DNA from: Streptomyces sp. NBC_01224 | GTDB lineage: Bacteria > Actinomycetota > Actinomycetes > Streptomycetales > Streptomycetaceae | Direction of reading: 5' to 3' | NCBI RefSeq assembly: GCF_036002945.1 | Contig: NZ_CP108529.1 | Location: 6,009,001-6,073,000, forward strand | DNA: 64,000 nucleotides | Notes under the pieces: generated by a model | Databases searched by the model: none | What the model was told of the DNA's origin: nothing | What the model saw: the letters and a program-made list of their open reading frames with translations, nothing else | Part shown: piece by piece, positions 41,616 to 48,897 of the stretch | Layout: the number at the start of each line of letters is the position of its first letter | How positions within the stretch are numbered: the stretch's first letter is position 1 | Translations under genes and position numbers: made by a program

Positions 41616-42527
41616 ATGGCAGATCAGGACAAGAGGAGCGGCGAACAGCGGCGGACGGTGGATCCGGCCGAACTGGGTCCGGTCCTCGCCCGCTACCGGG
41701 AACGCCCGACGATGGGCAAGCTCGGCCTGACCGTCGTCCCACCCGTCGCCTTCCTGCTGTTCGGCGGCATACCCGACTCCATGCCGGGCACCGGGCACCT
41801 CATATTCGACGTCATCTGCCTCCTGTTGTTCGTCTGGGGCGTGTACGAGCTGACCCACTCCCTCGCCTCGTGGCTGATCCTGCACGAGGACGGAATCGTC
41901 TACCGGGGCCGGCGCAAGGTGCGGTGGGCGCACCGCTGGGAGGATTTCCACGACGTCGTCCTCTCCCACGAGGTCACGTACCTCGGCGGATCCTCCCGGC
42001 CGATCTCGGACAAGATCGTCGCGCGCCTGTGGACGGCGACCGGCCAGGGAGCCCGTGAACTGTCCGGCAACTACTTCCTGACCGACGTCGGCGCGGGCCT
42101 CCTGCGCACGTTCCTGCGCTCCCCGGGCAACCTGACGCCGATGTTCGGCGAAATCATCGACCGCGTCGTCGAGGCGCGTGTGCGGCACGACGTGCACGAA
42201 CTGGCCGCCGAGGGAGGCAAGGTCCGGTACGACCCCTTCGAGATCGGCGATACCTACCTGCACGTCAACGGCGCCGCCGACGAGATCCCGTGGGACGAGG
42301 TCACCCGGCTGACCGTGGACGACGACCAGGTCGCCATCACCATTCCCCACCTGCGGCGCCGCATGGAGGGCATCAAGCTCAAGGCGGACGGTCGCCGGGA
42401 GAACTACCGGGTCGGCGGGGACAACACCCTGTACATCGAAACCAAGGGCCTGAGCCGGTGCCGGAAGGCGATCACCTGGTCCGTCCTGTCCCACATCGCG
42501 GATTCCCTCGACACGGAATCACGGTGA
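41616..42527 (+). CDS. DUF6585-like membrane protein
   Basis: 303 residues: charged N-terminus, two membrane helices near residues 38-80 (LTVVPPVAFLLFGGIP; LIFDVICLLLFVWGVYEL), then a soluble PH-like region (HEDGIVYRGRRKVRWAHRWED; EIPWDEVTRLTVDDDQVAIT). No catalytic motif seen. GGAGAGGG lies before the ATG. Its 3' end overlaps the minus-strand gene at 42472-42828 by 56 bases. Confidence 0.75.
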   Translation: MADQDKRSGEQRRTVDPAELGPVLARYRERPTMGKLGLTVVPPVAFLLFGGIPDSMPGTGHLIFDVICLLLFVWGVYELTHSLASWLILHEDGIVYRGRRKVRWAHRWEDFHDVVLSHEVTYLGGSSRPISDKIVARLWTATGQGARELSGNYFLTDVGAGLLRTFLRSPGNLTPMFGEIIDRVVEARVRHDVHELAAEGGKVRYDPFEIGDTYLHVNGAADEIPWDEVTRLTVDDDQVAITIPHLRRRMEGIKLKADGRRENYRVGGDNTLYIETKGLSRCRKAITWSVLSHIADSLDTESR

Positions 42528-42828
42528 CCGTGGCTGCGGGCAAGGCCCGCACGGGGCGCGCGGACCAGTTGATCACGCTGGCACCCGCCCGTGCCGTGTA
42601 GGCGTACGGCTCGCCGGCTTTGAGCCGTATGACGGCCTCCCACTGGCCGTGGTCGAGCCAGCGGAAGGTGCGGTCGCGGTTCTCCGCGTCGAACCCGGAG
42701 AGCAGGGTCCGTACGGAGACCCGCAAGCTGATCAGCGCCTGCGTGGGGGTGACGGCGTGCTCGGCCCGTACGAGTAGCCCGTCGACGGTGACCTCGCAGC
42801 GCCAGACGGTCTTGAGGAGCTGTCTCAT
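42472..42828 (-). CDS. Small protein coupled to the ATPase-like gene
   Basis: 118 residues, no family recognised. It begins MRQLLKTVWRCEVTVDGLLV. Its ATG overlaps the stop of the upstream ATP-binding gene by 4 bases (ATGA), implying coupled translation. Probably cytosolic. The end is uncertain because the last 56 bases run antisense into another gene. Confidence 0.55.
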   Translation of the reverse strand: MRQLLKTVWRCEVTVDGLLVRAEHAVTPTQALISLRVSVRTLLSGFDAENRDRTFRWLDHGQWEAVIRLKAGEPYAYTARAGASVINWSARPVRALPAATVTVIPCRGNPRCGTGRTR

Positions 42829-43229
42829 GTCAACTTCGCTTGACCGATGGCCAGATGCACCCAGACGGTCTTGCCGGGGTCGCGCGGCCGTACGCCCCAC
42901 TTCGCAGCGATCGCGTCCACGATGACCAGGCCCCGGCCGGAGAGGTCGTCGAGCGTGGGGTTGCGGAGTTCGGGCATCCGCCACTGGTACGAGTCGGACA
43001 CCTCCAGGATGAGCGTGCCGTTGCGACGGCGTAAGCCCAGCTCGAAGTAGTCGCCGGTCCCTTTGGCGTGGTTGATGACGTTGGTGCTCAACTCGCTTGC
43101 GAGAAGGGCGGTGTCGTCGATGAGCCCGCCGAGTCTCCACTCGCTCAGGACGTATCCGACGTGGCGTCGGGCGGCGGGGACGGAGTCCCTGCGGGCCCGG
43201 AATCTCTTGATGCGCGTGCGCCCGGACAT
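42825..43229 (-). CDS. HATPase_c_2 (anti-sigma-kinase-like) ATP-binding protein
   Basis: 134 residues with a GHKL ATPase fold: N box ELSTNVINHA, G1 box SDSYQWRMP (variant), G2 box GRGLVIVDAIAAKWG. Streptomyces encodes many such small ATPases next to WhiJ/DUF397 genes (AbaA-type loci). GGGGGA precedes ATG 43229. Divergent from the WhiJ-like gene and first of a two-gene unit. Confidence 0.88.
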   Translation of the reverse strand: MSGRTRIKRFRARRDSVPAARRHVGYVLSEWRLGGLIDDTALLASELSTNVINHAKGTGDYFELGLRRRNGTLILEVSDSYQWRMPELRNPTLDDLSGRGLVIVDAIAAKWGVRPRDPGKTVWVHLAIGQAKLT

Positions 43230-43331
43230 GGGTCCCCCAAGGTCGGTGGGCAGGCAGGATTGACAGTCACTCAGTGCGCCCAGAAGGACACTTGCTGTGA
43301 CGCGCTCCACGCTAGAGCGAGACTTCTGTTT

Positions 43332-43363
43332 TATGCAATCGAACTACATCGAGAATTTGCATA
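43332..43363. promoter_or_regulatory. 7-bp inverted repeat in an AT-rich divergent promoter region
   Basis: TATGCAA-N18-TTGCATA between the ATPase-like and WhiJ-like genes, in the most AT-rich stretch of the neighbourhood; candidate operator for the XRE regulator. Confidence 0.5.
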
Positions 43364-43440
43364 TTGCTGAGGGTCTCAAGCGCCTGGCGTGTAGCGTCCG
43401 TTGACGTGCAGACTGGTCACATGGAGTAAGAGGAGGGGAC

Positions 43441-44316
43441 ATGCCTGCAGGTGGACGCCCTACTGTGCGCAGCAGGCGGCTCGGTGCGGCGCTCAGGAGG
43501 TATCGCGAGGCGGCGAAGCTCGACCAGCACCATGCTGCCGACCACATCGTGGGATCGAAGGCCAAGATCAGTCGGATCGAGGCCGGACAGGTCTCGGCGC
43601 GCCCCGGTGATGTCCGACTGCTCCTGGAGCTGTACGGGGTGGAAGACAGGGCCGTGTACCAGCAGTTGGAGCAACTGGCGCGGGCTTCCAACAAGCGTGG
43701 ATGGTGGCTCAACTATGAATGGGCGGCCAAGCCGGAGTATGCGGACTTCATCACGCTCGAATCCGACGCGACGTACATCCGTACCTGGCAACCGTTGTTC
43801 CTGCCGGGACTTCTGCAGACGGACGACTACCTCAGGGTTCTGCTCGGTGCCGGCCTGAAGGTTCATACGCCCGAGGCGGTTGACGAAATGGTGGCCATTC
43901 GTCAGACGCGCAGGAAGGTGATCGAGGAGCATGGTGCCCGGTTCGCGGCAGTCATTTGGGAGCCCGCGCTCACGGCCCCGATGCCTTCCGCGAAAGCGCA
44001 TCGCGACCAGCTCCTGCACATCCTGAACGTGGCGCAACGGCAAAATGTCAGCGTTCAGATGCTCCCGGCCACGGAGTGGGAGGCCGCGCATATGGCGTCG
44101 CACTTCGTCATGTTCAACTTCGGTCCTGAACCCGCCCCGGAAGCGGTCGCTTTCGACAGCACGACGAGCACCGTCATCATCGAGGACCTTGAAGAGATGG
44201 CCACGCATGCGCAGATCTTCGAAGCCCTCAGATCGGCGGCGCTGACGCCCGCACAATCGCTCACCTTCCTGCGTGAGCACATCGCAAGCATCCCTGAGAG
44301 CGAGAAAGAGCAGTAA
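43441..44316 (+). CDS. WhiJ-like XRE regulator with DUF5753
   Basis: 291 residues. Helix-turn-helix near residues 13-65 (LGAALRRYREAAKLDQ, SKAKISRIEAGQVSARPGDV); the rest is DUF5753 (TWQPLFLPGLLQTDDYLRVLL; VSVQMLPATEWEAAHMASHF). These proteins act with a DUF397 partner in development and antibiotic control. AGAGGAGGGG directly precedes ATG. Its TAA overlaps the DUF397 start by one base (TAATG). Confidence 0.92.
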   Translation: MPAGGRPTVRSRRLGAALRRYREAAKLDQHHAADHIVGSKAKISRIEAGQVSARPGDVRLLLELYGVEDRAVYQQLEQLARASNKRGWWLNYEWAAKPEYADFITLESDATYIRTWQPLFLPGLLQTDDYLRVLLGAGLKVHTPEAVDEMVAIRQTRRKVIEEHGARFAAVIWEPALTAPMPSAKAHRDQLLHILNVAQRQNVSVQMLPATEWEAAHMASHFVMFNFGPEPAPEAVAFDSTTSTVIIEDLEEMATHAQIFEALRSAALTPAQSLTFLREHIASIPESEKEQ

Positions 44317-44522
44317 TGAGGAACCAGCAGATCGTCACCGAGTTCAAGAAGTCCAGCGCCTCTCAGGGAGGGCAGCAGGACTGCGTCGAGGTCGCCCACA
44401 CCGCCGACGGCGGCCGGGCTGTCCGGGACAGCAAGAACCGCGACGGCGGGCTCCAGTTCTACGCGCCCGAGGGGTGGGCCGCGTTCGTCGACGGGGTGAA
44501 GGGCGGGGCCTTCACGCGCTGA
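44316..44522 (+). CDS. DUF397 (BldB-related) small protein
   Basis: 68 residues, standard DUF397: FKKSSASQGGQQDCVEVAH, AVRDSKNRDGG, LQFYAPEGWAAFVDGVKGG. Partner of the preceding XRE protein. Start and stop overlap neighbours: TAATG at the 5' end, and 11 bases convergent with the MOSC gene at the 3' end. Confidence 0.92.
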   Translation: MRNQQIVTEFKKSSASQGGQQDCVEVAHTADGGRAVRDSKNRDGGLQFYAPEGWAAFVDGVKGGAFTR

Positions 44523-45351
44523 GCCAGTCCGTGACCTCGGCCACGTCCCCGACGGTCACCACGCCCTCGCGGACCACCGCGTTCTTCGCGCCGAAGCTCA
44601 CCTTGTTCTTGTACTCCGGCTCGCGCCGGTACGTCGCGAGGGTGCGGACCGGTTCCGGGCCCGCGCGACGGCCGGTCTCCTGGTCGACGAGTGGGACGTT
44701 GCACCGCATGGCCCGTACCGAGTAGGCGAGTTCCGTCGTGCCGAGAGACATCCGGCGTACCCGGTCCTCGAAGTGCGGCTCGTCGTTGCCGGTCAACACG
44801 ATGTTGGCGCGGAAGCGGTTCATCGGCACCGGCTCGGCGTCGCCCCGGGCGGCGATGCGGGTGTTGAGGCCGTCCAGGGAGGCCGTCGAGGCGACCAGCA
44901 CCGCGTGGGCGTCGGCGAAGTTGACCTTGCCGGGGGTGTCACCCCAGCCGTCCCGGTCGAAGCCGGGCGCCACCCGTACCAGACGGGACTTCGCGCCGAG
45001 CGCGTCGGAGAACCATTCCGCGACCTCGTCCCCCTGGTCGACGGCCGCGCCGAGCGGGCGGTCGAACATGCTGACGTCGAGGCGTGGGCCGTGCGGGTCG
45101 ACACCGAGGTGGAGTGGTTCGACGTCGGCGGCCGTCAGGGTCAACGTCTCGCCTGCGTCCAGGACTTCGACGTTGATCGCGGCCATCGCGGGGTGGGTGC
45201 GCTGGCTGCGGAATGAGCCGTCCGCCGCGTCCACGACCATGAATGTCCGGTCGTGCTCAAGGCCGGTTGTACCGACCCGCGCGGAATCGACCGTGATCCC
45301 GGCGCAGCCCTTGACCGGGTAGTAGGCGAGCTCTCGAACAGTGATCGTCAC
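44512..45351 (-). CDS. MOSC-domain protein (YcbX/mARC-like, without ferredoxin domain)
   Basis: 279 residues: MOSC beta-barrel N-terminal domain (VRELAYYPVKGCAGITVDSA, HDRTFMVVD) and MOSC domain with the expected Cys in AMRCNVPLVDQETG, a likely molybdenum-cofactor ligand. The family reduces N-hydroxylated compounds when supplied with electrons. GTG 45351 overlaps the stop of the upstream acetyltransferase by 4 bases; GGAGGGG lies upstream. Confidence 0.88.
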   Translation of the reverse strand: MTITVRELAYYPVKGCAGITVDSARVGTTGLEHDRTFMVVDAADGSFRSQRTHPAMAAINVEVLDAGETLTLTAADVEPLHLGVDPHGPRLDVSMFDRPLGAAVDQGDEVAEWFSDALGAKSRLVRVAPGFDRDGWGDTPGKVNFADAHAVLVASTASLDGLNTRIAARGDAEPVPMNRFRANIVLTGNDEPHFEDRVRRMSLGTTELAYSVRAMRCNVPLVDQETGRRAGPEPVRTLATYRREPEYKNKVSFGAKNAVVREGVVTVGDVAEVTDWLSA

Positions 45352-46019
45352 GATGTCCCCTCCGGGGCAGCCGCTTCGAGGTCCTCGACGCTGCCGGACA
45401 TGATGGTGCGGATGTGCCGGGTGAGGTGCTCGGTGGGCCAGTCCCACCAGGCGACGGCGAGGAGCCGGGCAATGGTCTCGTCGTCGTACCGGGTACGGAT
45501 CAGCCTGGCCGGATTGCCGCCGACGATGCCGTAGTCGGGCACGTCACCGACGACGACCGCGCCGGCGCCGATGATCGCGCCGTGCCCGATCCGTACGCCC
45601 GGCATCACCATGGAGTTGTAGCCGAACCAGACGTCGTTGCCGACGACCGTGTCACCCCGGCCCGGCAGCCCGGCCAGCAGATCGAAGTGCTCGGCCCAGG
45701 AGCCGCCCATGGTGGGGAACGGGAACGTGGACGGGCCGTCCATCCGGTGGTTGGCGCCGTTCATGATGAACCGCACTCCGGTCCCCAGCGCGCAGAACTT
45801 CCCGATGACGAGCCTCTCCGGGCCGTAGTGATACAGCACATTGCGGGTCTCGAACGCGGTCGCGTCGTCGGGGTCGTCGTAGTACGAGTAGTCGCCGACT
45901 TCGATCAGTTCGGACTTCACCAGGGGCTTCAGCTGGACGACCCGGAGCTGGCCGGGCATCGGGTGCAGAACGGTGGGGTCGGCGGGAACGGAACTCATGG
46001 CGCCCATCATCTCATTCAC
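45348..46019 (-). CDS. CatB/Vat-type hexapeptide acetyltransferase
   Basis: 223 residues; left-handed beta-helix acetyltransferase of the xenobiotic type (streptogramin A/chloramphenicol class). Active-site His in NGANHRMDG; repeats VVGNDVWFGYNSMVMPGV, IIGAGAVVVGDV; and NPARLIRTRY, typical of the family. Substrate unproven; a resistance role is only possible. ATG 46019 or 46010 could start it. Divergent from the O-methyltransferase. Confidence 0.87.
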   Translation of the reverse strand: MNEMMGAMSSVPADPTVLHPMPGQLRVVQLKPLVKSELIEVGDYSYYDDPDDATAFETRNVLYHYGPERLVIGKFCALGTGVRFIMNGANHRMDGPSTFPFPTMGGSWAEHFDLLAGLPGRGDTVVGNDVWFGYNSMVMPGVRIGHGAIIGAGAVVVGDVPDYGIVGGNPARLIRTRYDDETIARLLAVAWWDWPTEHLTRHIRTIMSGSVEDLEAAAPEGTS

Positions 46020-46032
46020 CTCGCGTCATGTA

Positions 46033-46049
46033 AGTTCCTTTTAGGAACT
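46033..46049. promoter_or_regulatory. Perfect 17-bp inverted repeat between acetyltransferase and O-methyltransferase genes
   Basis: AGTTCCT-TTT-AGGAACT, in a 57-base divergent region. TAAGTT at 46031-46036 overlaps it and could be the -10 of the methyltransferase gene. Strong operator candidate; the regulator is not encoded next to it. Confidence 0.7.
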
Positions 46050-46076
46050 CGCGCGATATCGAAAGAGGAACCTGCC

Positions 46077-46745
46077 GTGACGCTGGCGCAGTGGACCGAG
46101 GTCGACGACTACTTCAACGGCCTGCTGGTGGGCCCGGACGAAGTCCTGGACGCGGCCGTGGAGGCCAGTGAAGCGGCAGGGCTCCCGGCGATCCAGGTCG
46201 CCGCCAACCAGGGCAAGCTGCTGAACCTGCTGGCCCGGCTCCAGGGGGCGCGCACCGTGCTGGAGATCGGTACCCTGGGCGGCTACAGCACCATCTGGCT
46301 GGCCCGCGCGCTGCCCGAGGGTGGCAAACTCGTGACGCTCGAATTCGATCCGGAGTGTGCCGAGATCGCGCGCGCGAACATCGAGCGCGCCGGTCTGTCG
46401 GAGATCGTCGAGATCCGGGTCGGCCGCGCTCTCGACACACTGCCGGAGCTCGCGGCGGAGGGGCACGGGCCGTTCGACGTCGTGTTCATCGACGCCGACA
46501 AGCCGAGCAACCCCGACTACCTGGCCTGGTCGCTGAAACTGACCCGGCCCGGCAGCCTGATCATCGCCGACAACGTCGTACGCGACGGCGAGGTGGTCGA
46601 CGGCGGGAGTGACGACCCGAAGGTGCAGGGTGTGCGCCGGTTCACCGAACTCGTCGCGGCCGAGCCGACGTTGACCGCGACCGCGCTGCAGACCGTCGGG
46701 AGCAAGGGCTACGACGGGCTGATGATGGCGCTGGTCACCGGCTGA
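46077..46745 (+). CDS. Class I O-methyltransferase (catechol/caffeoyl-CoA type)
   Basis: 222 residues. SAM motif LEIGTLGGYSTIWLARAL, LEFDPECAEIARANIERAG, and metal/catalytic region VVFIDADKPSNPDYL and IIADNVVRDG. Methylates small hydroxylated compounds by family; substrate unknown. GTG 46077 has GAGGA 7 bases upstream. Confidence 0.92.
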   Translation: MTLAQWTEVDDYFNGLLVGPDEVLDAAVEASEAAGLPAIQVAANQGKLLNLLARLQGARTVLEIGTLGGYSTIWLARALPEGGKLVTLEFDPECAEIARANIERAGLSEIVEIRVGRALDTLPELAAEGHGPFDVVFIDADKPSNPDYLAWSLKLTRPGSLIIADNVVRDGEVVDGGSDDPKVQGVRRFTELVAAEPTLTATALQTVGSKGYDGLMMALVTG

Positions 46746-46796
46746 CATCCTCATGGGATGCTTGCGCGATCAATGTGGGCGGCCAAGGAGTGGGGG

Positions 46797-47603
46797 GTGC
46801 CCGGGGTGGGGATCGGGAGAAGGGCGGCGGCGGTTCTGTCCGTTGCCGCGATGATGGGCGCGATGGCCGGATGCGGCGACGGCGGCAGCCGGGCCGGGGA
46901 CGGCAAGCCGTCGGCCGCGGCCTCCATGAGCGCGGATCGGCGAATGAGTGAATCGCTTGCGTTGCTCAAGGGCTACCGGTCCCTCGGACTGAAGGGCGAG
47001 TTCCGGGGAGACATGACGAGGAAGGTCGACCTGCACGCCGATCGGCAGGGGAACTGCGTCGGCACGTACACGGAGCCGGGTACCACCACCAGGGTCATCA
47101 CCACCAAGGTTGTCATCATCGGTGACCGTGGCTGGGTGGCCTACGACGACGCAGGTCTGGAGATCATTCGCTCCTTCGCGAAATCCTTCGTGCCGGACAA
47201 GGTCGCCACCGTCGAGAAAGCGGTCAAGAGGGCCCGTGGAAAGTACGTCGAGTACCCGGCCCGTGAGCTGTTGCAGTTCCCGAGTGTGATCCTGTGCGCG
47301 CTGGACCAGGCGTTCGCGGGGGTTCCGGGAAAGGTGAGCAGCGCCAAGGAAGTGGGCAATCCGGGCACCAGGGCCGGCGAGCGGCTCGTCCAGCTCACGC
47401 ACGGCTCCGGCGGCGATGAAGTGTCGGTGTACGTACCGGAGAAGGGAGGGTCCGTGCCCCGGGGTATCGACTTCAGTTTCGGTGACGCCCCGGTGCTGCT
47501 CGAACTCGACGATTACGACGAGCCGGTGCGGGTGAAGCAGCCCGACCGTGCGGACATCGTGAGCGCCGAAGAGGTGCAGGGGCTGGACGCGATTTCTGGC
47601 TGA
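46797..47603 (+). CDS. Secreted lipoprotein (LppX/LprG-like)
   Basis: 268 residues from GTG 46797, chosen because AAGGAG lies 6 bases upstream. Short signal peptide with lipobox GAMAGC, then a Ser/Ala linker and a domain resembling LppX/LprG-type lipoproteins (VDLHADRQGNCVGTYTEPG; VVIIGDRGWVAYDDAG). Likely membrane-anchored outside the cell; ligand unknown. Confidence 0.75.
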   Translation: MPGVGIGRRAAAVLSVAAMMGAMAGCGDGGSRAGDGKPSAAASMSADRRMSESLALLKGYRSLGLKGEFRGDMTRKVDLHADRQGNCVGTYTEPGTTTRVITTKVVIIGDRGWVAYDDAGLEIIRSFAKSFVPDKVATVEKAVKRARGKYVEYPARELLQFPSVILCALDQAFAGVPGKVSSAKEVGNPGTRAGERLVQLTHGSGGDEVSVYVPEKGGSVPRGIDFSFGDAPVLLELDDYDEPVRVKQPDRADIVSAEEVQGLDAISG

Positions 47604-47604
47604 C

Positions 47605-47751
47605 TGCCGGCCGACAGTAGCGCTCCGGAACAAAGTCACGCGCATCCCGGGCGCGGTCCGGCACCTGGTGCCGGATGCGGGCGGGGCGGTGCTCTGGACG
47701 CATGCCGAGCAGGTGCTGAGCACGCTGCTGGGGCGCGCCGCAGGCCGTTGA
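47605..47751 (+). other. Open frame resembling a protein C-terminus
   Basis: Between the lipoprotein stop and the terminator a frame reads KVTRIPGAVRHLVP ... AVLWTHAEQVLSTLLGRA-stop, with normal codon bias but no start or ribosome site. Probably the 3' remnant of a lost gene. Confidence 0.3.
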
Positions 47752-47769
47752 GGCGTCGGACGCACAGAA

Positions 47770-47802
47770 GGACCCCCGCCTGTCACGTCCAGGCGGGGGT
47801 CC
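47770..47802. terminator. Bidirectional terminator
   Basis: GGACCCCCGCCTG and CAGGCGGGGGTCC, 13-bp perfect stem with a 7-base loop, between the lipoprotein and sodF genes. Confidence 0.85.
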
Positions 47803-47874
47803 CCCCTTCATCCGCCTGCCCGGTGAAGGTTGAGAAGACGATCACGAGGCAGGACGTTCGAGCGTGCCTCCCGG

Positions 47875-48516
47875 TCAGGGGGCGAGCAGGAGTACGTCGG
47901 CGCGCTCCTTGGCGGCCGCGTAACGCTTCGCCACGTCCTGCCAGTTGACGACGGCCCACATCGCCTCGATGAAGTCGACCTTCTGGTTCTTGTACTGGAG
48001 GTAGAAGGCGTGCTCCCAGGCGTCGAAGACCAGGACCGGGACGGAGCCCTGGCCGACATTGCCCTGATGGTCGTAGACCTGCTCGACGATCAGCCTGCCG
48101 CTGACCGGCTCGTACGCGAGGACGCCCCAGCCGGAACCCTGAGTGGTGGCCGCGGCCTTCGTCAGCTGTGACTTGAAACCGGCGAACGAGCCGAACGACT
48201 CGGTGATCGCGTCCGCGAGGTCACCGACCCCGTCGGCCGCGAGGGGCTCGCCGCCGCCGTCGCCGGTCATGTTGTGCCAGTAGATCGAGTGCAGGATGTG
48301 GCCGGAGAGATGGAACGCGAGGTTCTTCTGGAGCCCGTTGATCGCTCCCCAGGCCTCCTTGCCGCGTGCCTCCTCCAGCTGCTCCAGGGTGTCGTTCGCA
48401 CCCTTCACATAGGCGGCGTGGTGCTTGTCGTGGTGGAGCTCGATGATCTGTGGATTGATGACCGGTTCGAGCGCCGCGTAGTCGTACGGGAGTTCCGGAA
48501 GCGTGTACGTGGCCAT
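47875..48516 (-). CDS. sodF: Fe(/Zn)-superoxide dismutase
   Basis: Cytosolic enzyme that removes superoxide. 213 residues; metal ligands His28 (ELHHDKHH), His76 (HILHSIYW), Asp165 and His169 (FDAWEHAFY). In Streptomyces this enzyme is made when nickel is scarce and repressed by Nur when Ni-SOD can be made. ATG 48516 (MATYTLPELPYDY) has GGAGGG 9 bases upstream. A Nur box lies 35 bases upstream. Confidence 0.95.
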   Translation of the reverse strand: MATYTLPELPYDYAALEPVINPQIIELHHDKHHAAYVKGANDTLEQLEEARGKEAWGAINGLQKNLAFHLSGHILHSIYWHNMTGDGGGEPLAADGVGDLADAITESFGSFAGFKSQLTKAAATTQGSGWGVLAYEPVSGRLIVEQVYDHQGNVGQGSVPVLVFDAWEHAFYLQYKNQKVDFIEAMWAVVNWQDVAKRYAAAKERADVLLLAP

Positions 48517-48550
48517 GTGGTCGAACCCTCCAGCTGCTGTCCTGTTGTTA

Positions 48551-48567
48551 TTGCAACCTATGTGCAA
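48551..48567. promoter_or_regulatory. Nur (nickel regulator) box of sodF
   Basis: TTGCAA-CCTAT-GTGCAA matches the published Streptomyces Nur consensus tTGCaa-N5-ttGCAA at 11 of 12 arm positions, and lies in the sodF promoter region. Confidence 0.88.
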
Positions 48568-48574
48568 GAGCAGG

Positions 48575-48897
48575 CTAGCAGCAGGAGGGGGCGAAGGTGA
48601 TCAGCCCTTCGGACCAGGACTCGTCTCTCCTGCCGGCCGAGGACGGAGCGATGCGGCGCCGCTGCCAGGGCGGAGTCGCATCGAGAGCGGCGGCGAGTTC
48701 GGGGATCGTGGGCCTGGCTGCCGGGTCGGGGCGGAGGCAGCCGTCGATGGCCATGGCGAGATCACGGGGGAGGCGCTCCACGCGTCGTAGAGGTCGAGCC
48801 GGCCGGTCCGGGCCAGGTGTGCCAGGACCACGTACCCCGGCACGGGTTTCGTTCCGAGGGCGAGCGGCGGGGCCGGCCGGGCTGTGGCGCGGCTCAT
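48575..48897 (-). pseudogene. Serine/threonine kinase pseudogene with internal deletion
   Basis: The first frame reads the N-terminus typical of one Streptomyces kinase group (VPGYVVLAHLARTGRLDLYD AW). Near 48785 the sequence jumps, out of frame, to a kinase C-lobe end (LPRDLAMAIDGCLRPDP, ARPTIPELAAALDA). The whole catalytic core (glycine loop to APE) is missing. The start overlaps the ABC gene stop by 4 bases, so this was the downstream partner of the exporter gene. Confidence 0.75.
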
